Below are positions 61,670 to 64,000 of a stretch of 64,000 nt of DNA, in pieces. The stretch is taken from positions 31,750,642 to 31,814,641 of the forward strand of contig CP114483.1 in assembly GCA_027186245.1 (NCBI GenBank). Direction: 5' to 3'. Made by a program: the position numbers and the translations under genes. The notes under the pieces were generated by a model, which saw only the letters and a list, made by a program, of their open reading frames with translations, searched no databases and was not told the DNA's origin. How positions within the stretch are numbered: position 1 is the first letter of the stretch; each line of letters starts with the position of its first letter. The DNA is from Coriaria nepalensis. Lineage: Eukaryota > Streptophyta > Magnoliopsida > Cucurbitales > Coriariaceae.

Positions 61670-63427
61670 TGTTGGGAAGTATATGTTGGTAAATAGGTTC
61701 AAAATTTTACAACGGAAGCGATTATTTGATCCCAATACATAACAAAAATTTTCAGAAAAACTTTTAGCAATCATTTATATGTATATAAATTAATCATACA
61801 TCTATATAAAGGTCATAACTTAGCCTATGCAAATCGATCATCGAGACTCATACCACGATATTTTAGGTCGATCCTCAACATAATAGGACATGTGTGGGCA
61901 TGTAGATAAGACAATGTTTTCTTTTTCTTTTCTCTTAGAAAAATTTCTTTAGAAAGAAACTCTATTGAATTATTAGAATGAAATGTATCTATAGGACTCC
62001 ATTATGATTTTCATTTAATATTATTTTTAATTTAAGCTGTTTAAATTAATTGAATTGATGATTCAATCATAATATCAAATAATAAGATAATCATTAGATG
62101 ATATCTTTGATATGATCAAATCTTATTTAAAATATAGTTTTATCTATTTTAAATTATATCATATCTTTAATGATATATTTGATTTGATTAAATATTTTCA
62201 AATTTTATTTAAAATAGAATCTCATTTATTTTAAATTAGATCATATCTTATTCAAATTTTAAATAATTTCTTAAACCATTTAAATTTGACTTACCTATCT
62301 TAATATTAAATAAATATCTCATATCAATTTAATATTATGTATAACATATGTAATTCAAATTCAAATATATTATTATTTAATAAATGAATTTCGAAATTCA
62401 TGATTTAAATATATCTTTTAATTAATTAATTAATTAATACTAATTATCTCATAATTATAAATTTGCCCTAAAAAATTATTTTCTTGCAAATAAATCAATT
62501 TTCAACATTTGTCATTATTACCCTATACAGTGTTTTATAGAGGCGACTTGAGAACTATGGACCTATAATTCCAAATTCCAATAAGTTAGATTATTAATTA
62601 AACTCTTTAATCTAATAGATCTAATTTATTAATCCTTGCAATTATAGAACATATTAATGAGCAATCTCTAATAGTTCATTGATATTGTCATTACATGCAA
62701 TCTAATCCTCCAATAATTGATTCATAATTAAAAATGGTCAAAATTATTGTTTTACCCCTCTAATTATCTCTTTATTCTTAAGTACCATTATTCTACTAGT
62801 GAATGGTCAATTTATAACTTAATTATAAATTTGAGTTCAAAAATCATTTAGTTCAAGAATTAACCCTCAAGGAACCAATATATAATATTCTATGAAGAAG
62901 ATTTGGATTCTATATCACGTTCTCATCCATTTATCCCAATGAATCTCCAAAATAAAAGTTTTTAGCATATTTTACAAAAAAACTATGACGAGTGAATCAA
63001 AAGATTCCATTGACATAAATAGGAGTTCATGAATACTCTGGATTTAGGTTGATCAGCATATGATCATCTATTGATATGAATAAAATTCTTTATGGAAAAT
63101 GACATTTTAATAAATAATTAATTTATATCGGGTCATGTCCTATATAATCTAATTATATATAAAGCACATCCACTAAGATGTCTATCTACATCAATAATCC
63201 AGATCTAGATCACTTGCATTCATAATGCTAGCAGACCGTACTAGCAACTATTAATTATCTCGTACCAATACAAGATTATAGTTACATGAATGAATTTGGA
63301 ATGTTTTTTATATTTATACATATTATTTAATGATAATACATTCAAAAAAATTATATAAAAAATGTCACTTTTATTAATTTCATTAAAATAATACTCATCA
63401 CATGCTTTTAGGATAGTATGCCCAACA
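61670..63427 (-). repeat. Complete-looking 3' LTR of the right-edge Copia, 1758 bp
   Basis: It begins TGTTGGGAAGTATATG at 61670 and ends GTATGCCCAACA at 63427, giving perfect TGTTGGG/CCCAACA inverted ends. On the minus strand it directly follows the RNase H end of the element at 63428 onward, so it is the 3' LTR. Related LTR pieces occur at 12300-13262 (same orientation) and 53215-53890 (opposite). Confidence 0.85.
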
Positions 63428-64000
63428 AACTCCTACTTGACCTTAAAGCAAGTAATGCATCTTCCTCATTCCTAAATTACGTATATGATCCTGAAAAACC
63501 TTCGATGGAAGTGTCTTGGTAAATAGATCCACAAAATTTTGTTCTGACGCTATCTTCATAACTATCACAGTACCTCGGCGCACTATCTCTCTGATGAAAT
63601 GATATTTCCTTTCTATGTGCTTACCCCTCTTATGACTCCTCTTTGAATTAGCCATTACTTTACTGTTGTCATAGTACAGGACTAGTGGCTTTTCCATATC
63701 TGAAATAACTTCCAGATCAATATAAAATTTCCTAAGCCAAGCCGCCTCTTTCGCAGCTTCACAAGTTGCTATATATTTGGCTTACCTAGTAGAATCTGTA
63801 ATACTGGATTGTTTGATACTTCTCCAAACTATAGCTCCTCCACCAAGTGTGAACACTAATCTAGAAGTCGACTTTCGACTATCTCTATCTGATTGAATAT
63901 CAGAATCAGTGTATCCAGTGGGGTTTAGGTCCCCACCTAAATAAACAAGCATATAGTCTCTCATTCTCCGCAGATACTTGAGAATATGATTTACCGCTAT
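63428..64000 (-). pseudogene. Ty1/Copia RNase H end, running off the window
   Basis: On the minus strand it shows GGDLNPTGYTDSDIQSDRDS, GGGAIVWRSIKQSSITDSTR (63782-63964) and a second part, YYDNSKVMANSKRSHKRGKH through DLFTKTLPSKVFQDHIRNLG (63697-63443). It matches the RNase H at 13264-13610 closely. It is broken by a stop at 63782-63784 and a frame change. The rest of the element lies beyond the right edge. Confidence 0.85.

Noticed and set aside
1..64000. CRISPR-like arrays, prokaryotic operons or an anti-phage system
   Set aside because: The DNA is clearly plant nuclear, with introns and LTR elements. The tandem arrays found are minisatellites without spacers.

Overview
The window is nuclear DNA of a flowering plant, probably a eudicot. 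It is strongly AT-rich, has GT-AG introns, and carries plant-specific gene families (GRAS, OBERON, an X8/CBM43 domain, a plant CCCH-LOTUS-RRM protein) among decayed LTR retrotransposons. A cucurbit is possible but cannot be proven from the sequence. There is no operon, CRISPR array, tRNA or rRNA gene that I can support.

Four genes look intact. (1) A minus-strand CCCH/LOTUS/RRM protein, CDS 8248-10635 in seven coding exons (547 aa by my splicing), with a 5'UTR intron. (2) A small single-exon gene of unknown function, 20330-20737 (135 aa), with a TATA box. (3) An OBERON-type PHD/coiled-coil protein, CDS 37390-39401 in two exons (542 aa), with a 5'UTR intron and an upstream ORF. (4) A GRAS protein of the PAT1/SCL21 clade, 56761-58362 (533 aa), with a 5'UTR intron. 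Behind OBERON lies a broken X8-domain gene (40162-40580).

The rest is mostly transposon debris. From left to right: a Copia element with a large 3' LTR (480-6581); a minus-strand Copia of a second family (12300-16797) whose relatives recur as an LTR fragment (about 53215-53890) and as an LTR plus internal region running off the right edge (61670-64000); a short Copia remnant (18331-19070); a MULE transposase N-terminal fragment flanked by two minisatellites (21975-23295), with a second such fragment at 48790-49352; a Ty3/gypsy-like gag region whose LTR is split by an Ale-type Copia (23690-28275); an AT-rich repeat-flanked block (28303-30935); a minus-strand Ale-type Copia fused at about 32790 to a plus-strand chromovirus (31105-35420); another Copia with an LTR whose TGTTAGAA/TTCTAACA ends are well defined (43020-45734); a 426-bp TRIM-like element (59962-60387); and a solo-LTR-like stretch holding a perfect 239-bp tandem duplication (60435-61669).

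Two long inverted repeats stand out from this background: a roughly 223-nt hairpin at 41494-41716 and a roughly 627-bp foldback at 51403-52029. The four genes do not form a pathway, although three of them encode proteins expected to act in gene regulation. I found no convincing new multi-gene system. The best second looks are the hairpin, the foldback, the TRIM-like element, the paired MULE fragments and the order of damage in the retroelements.
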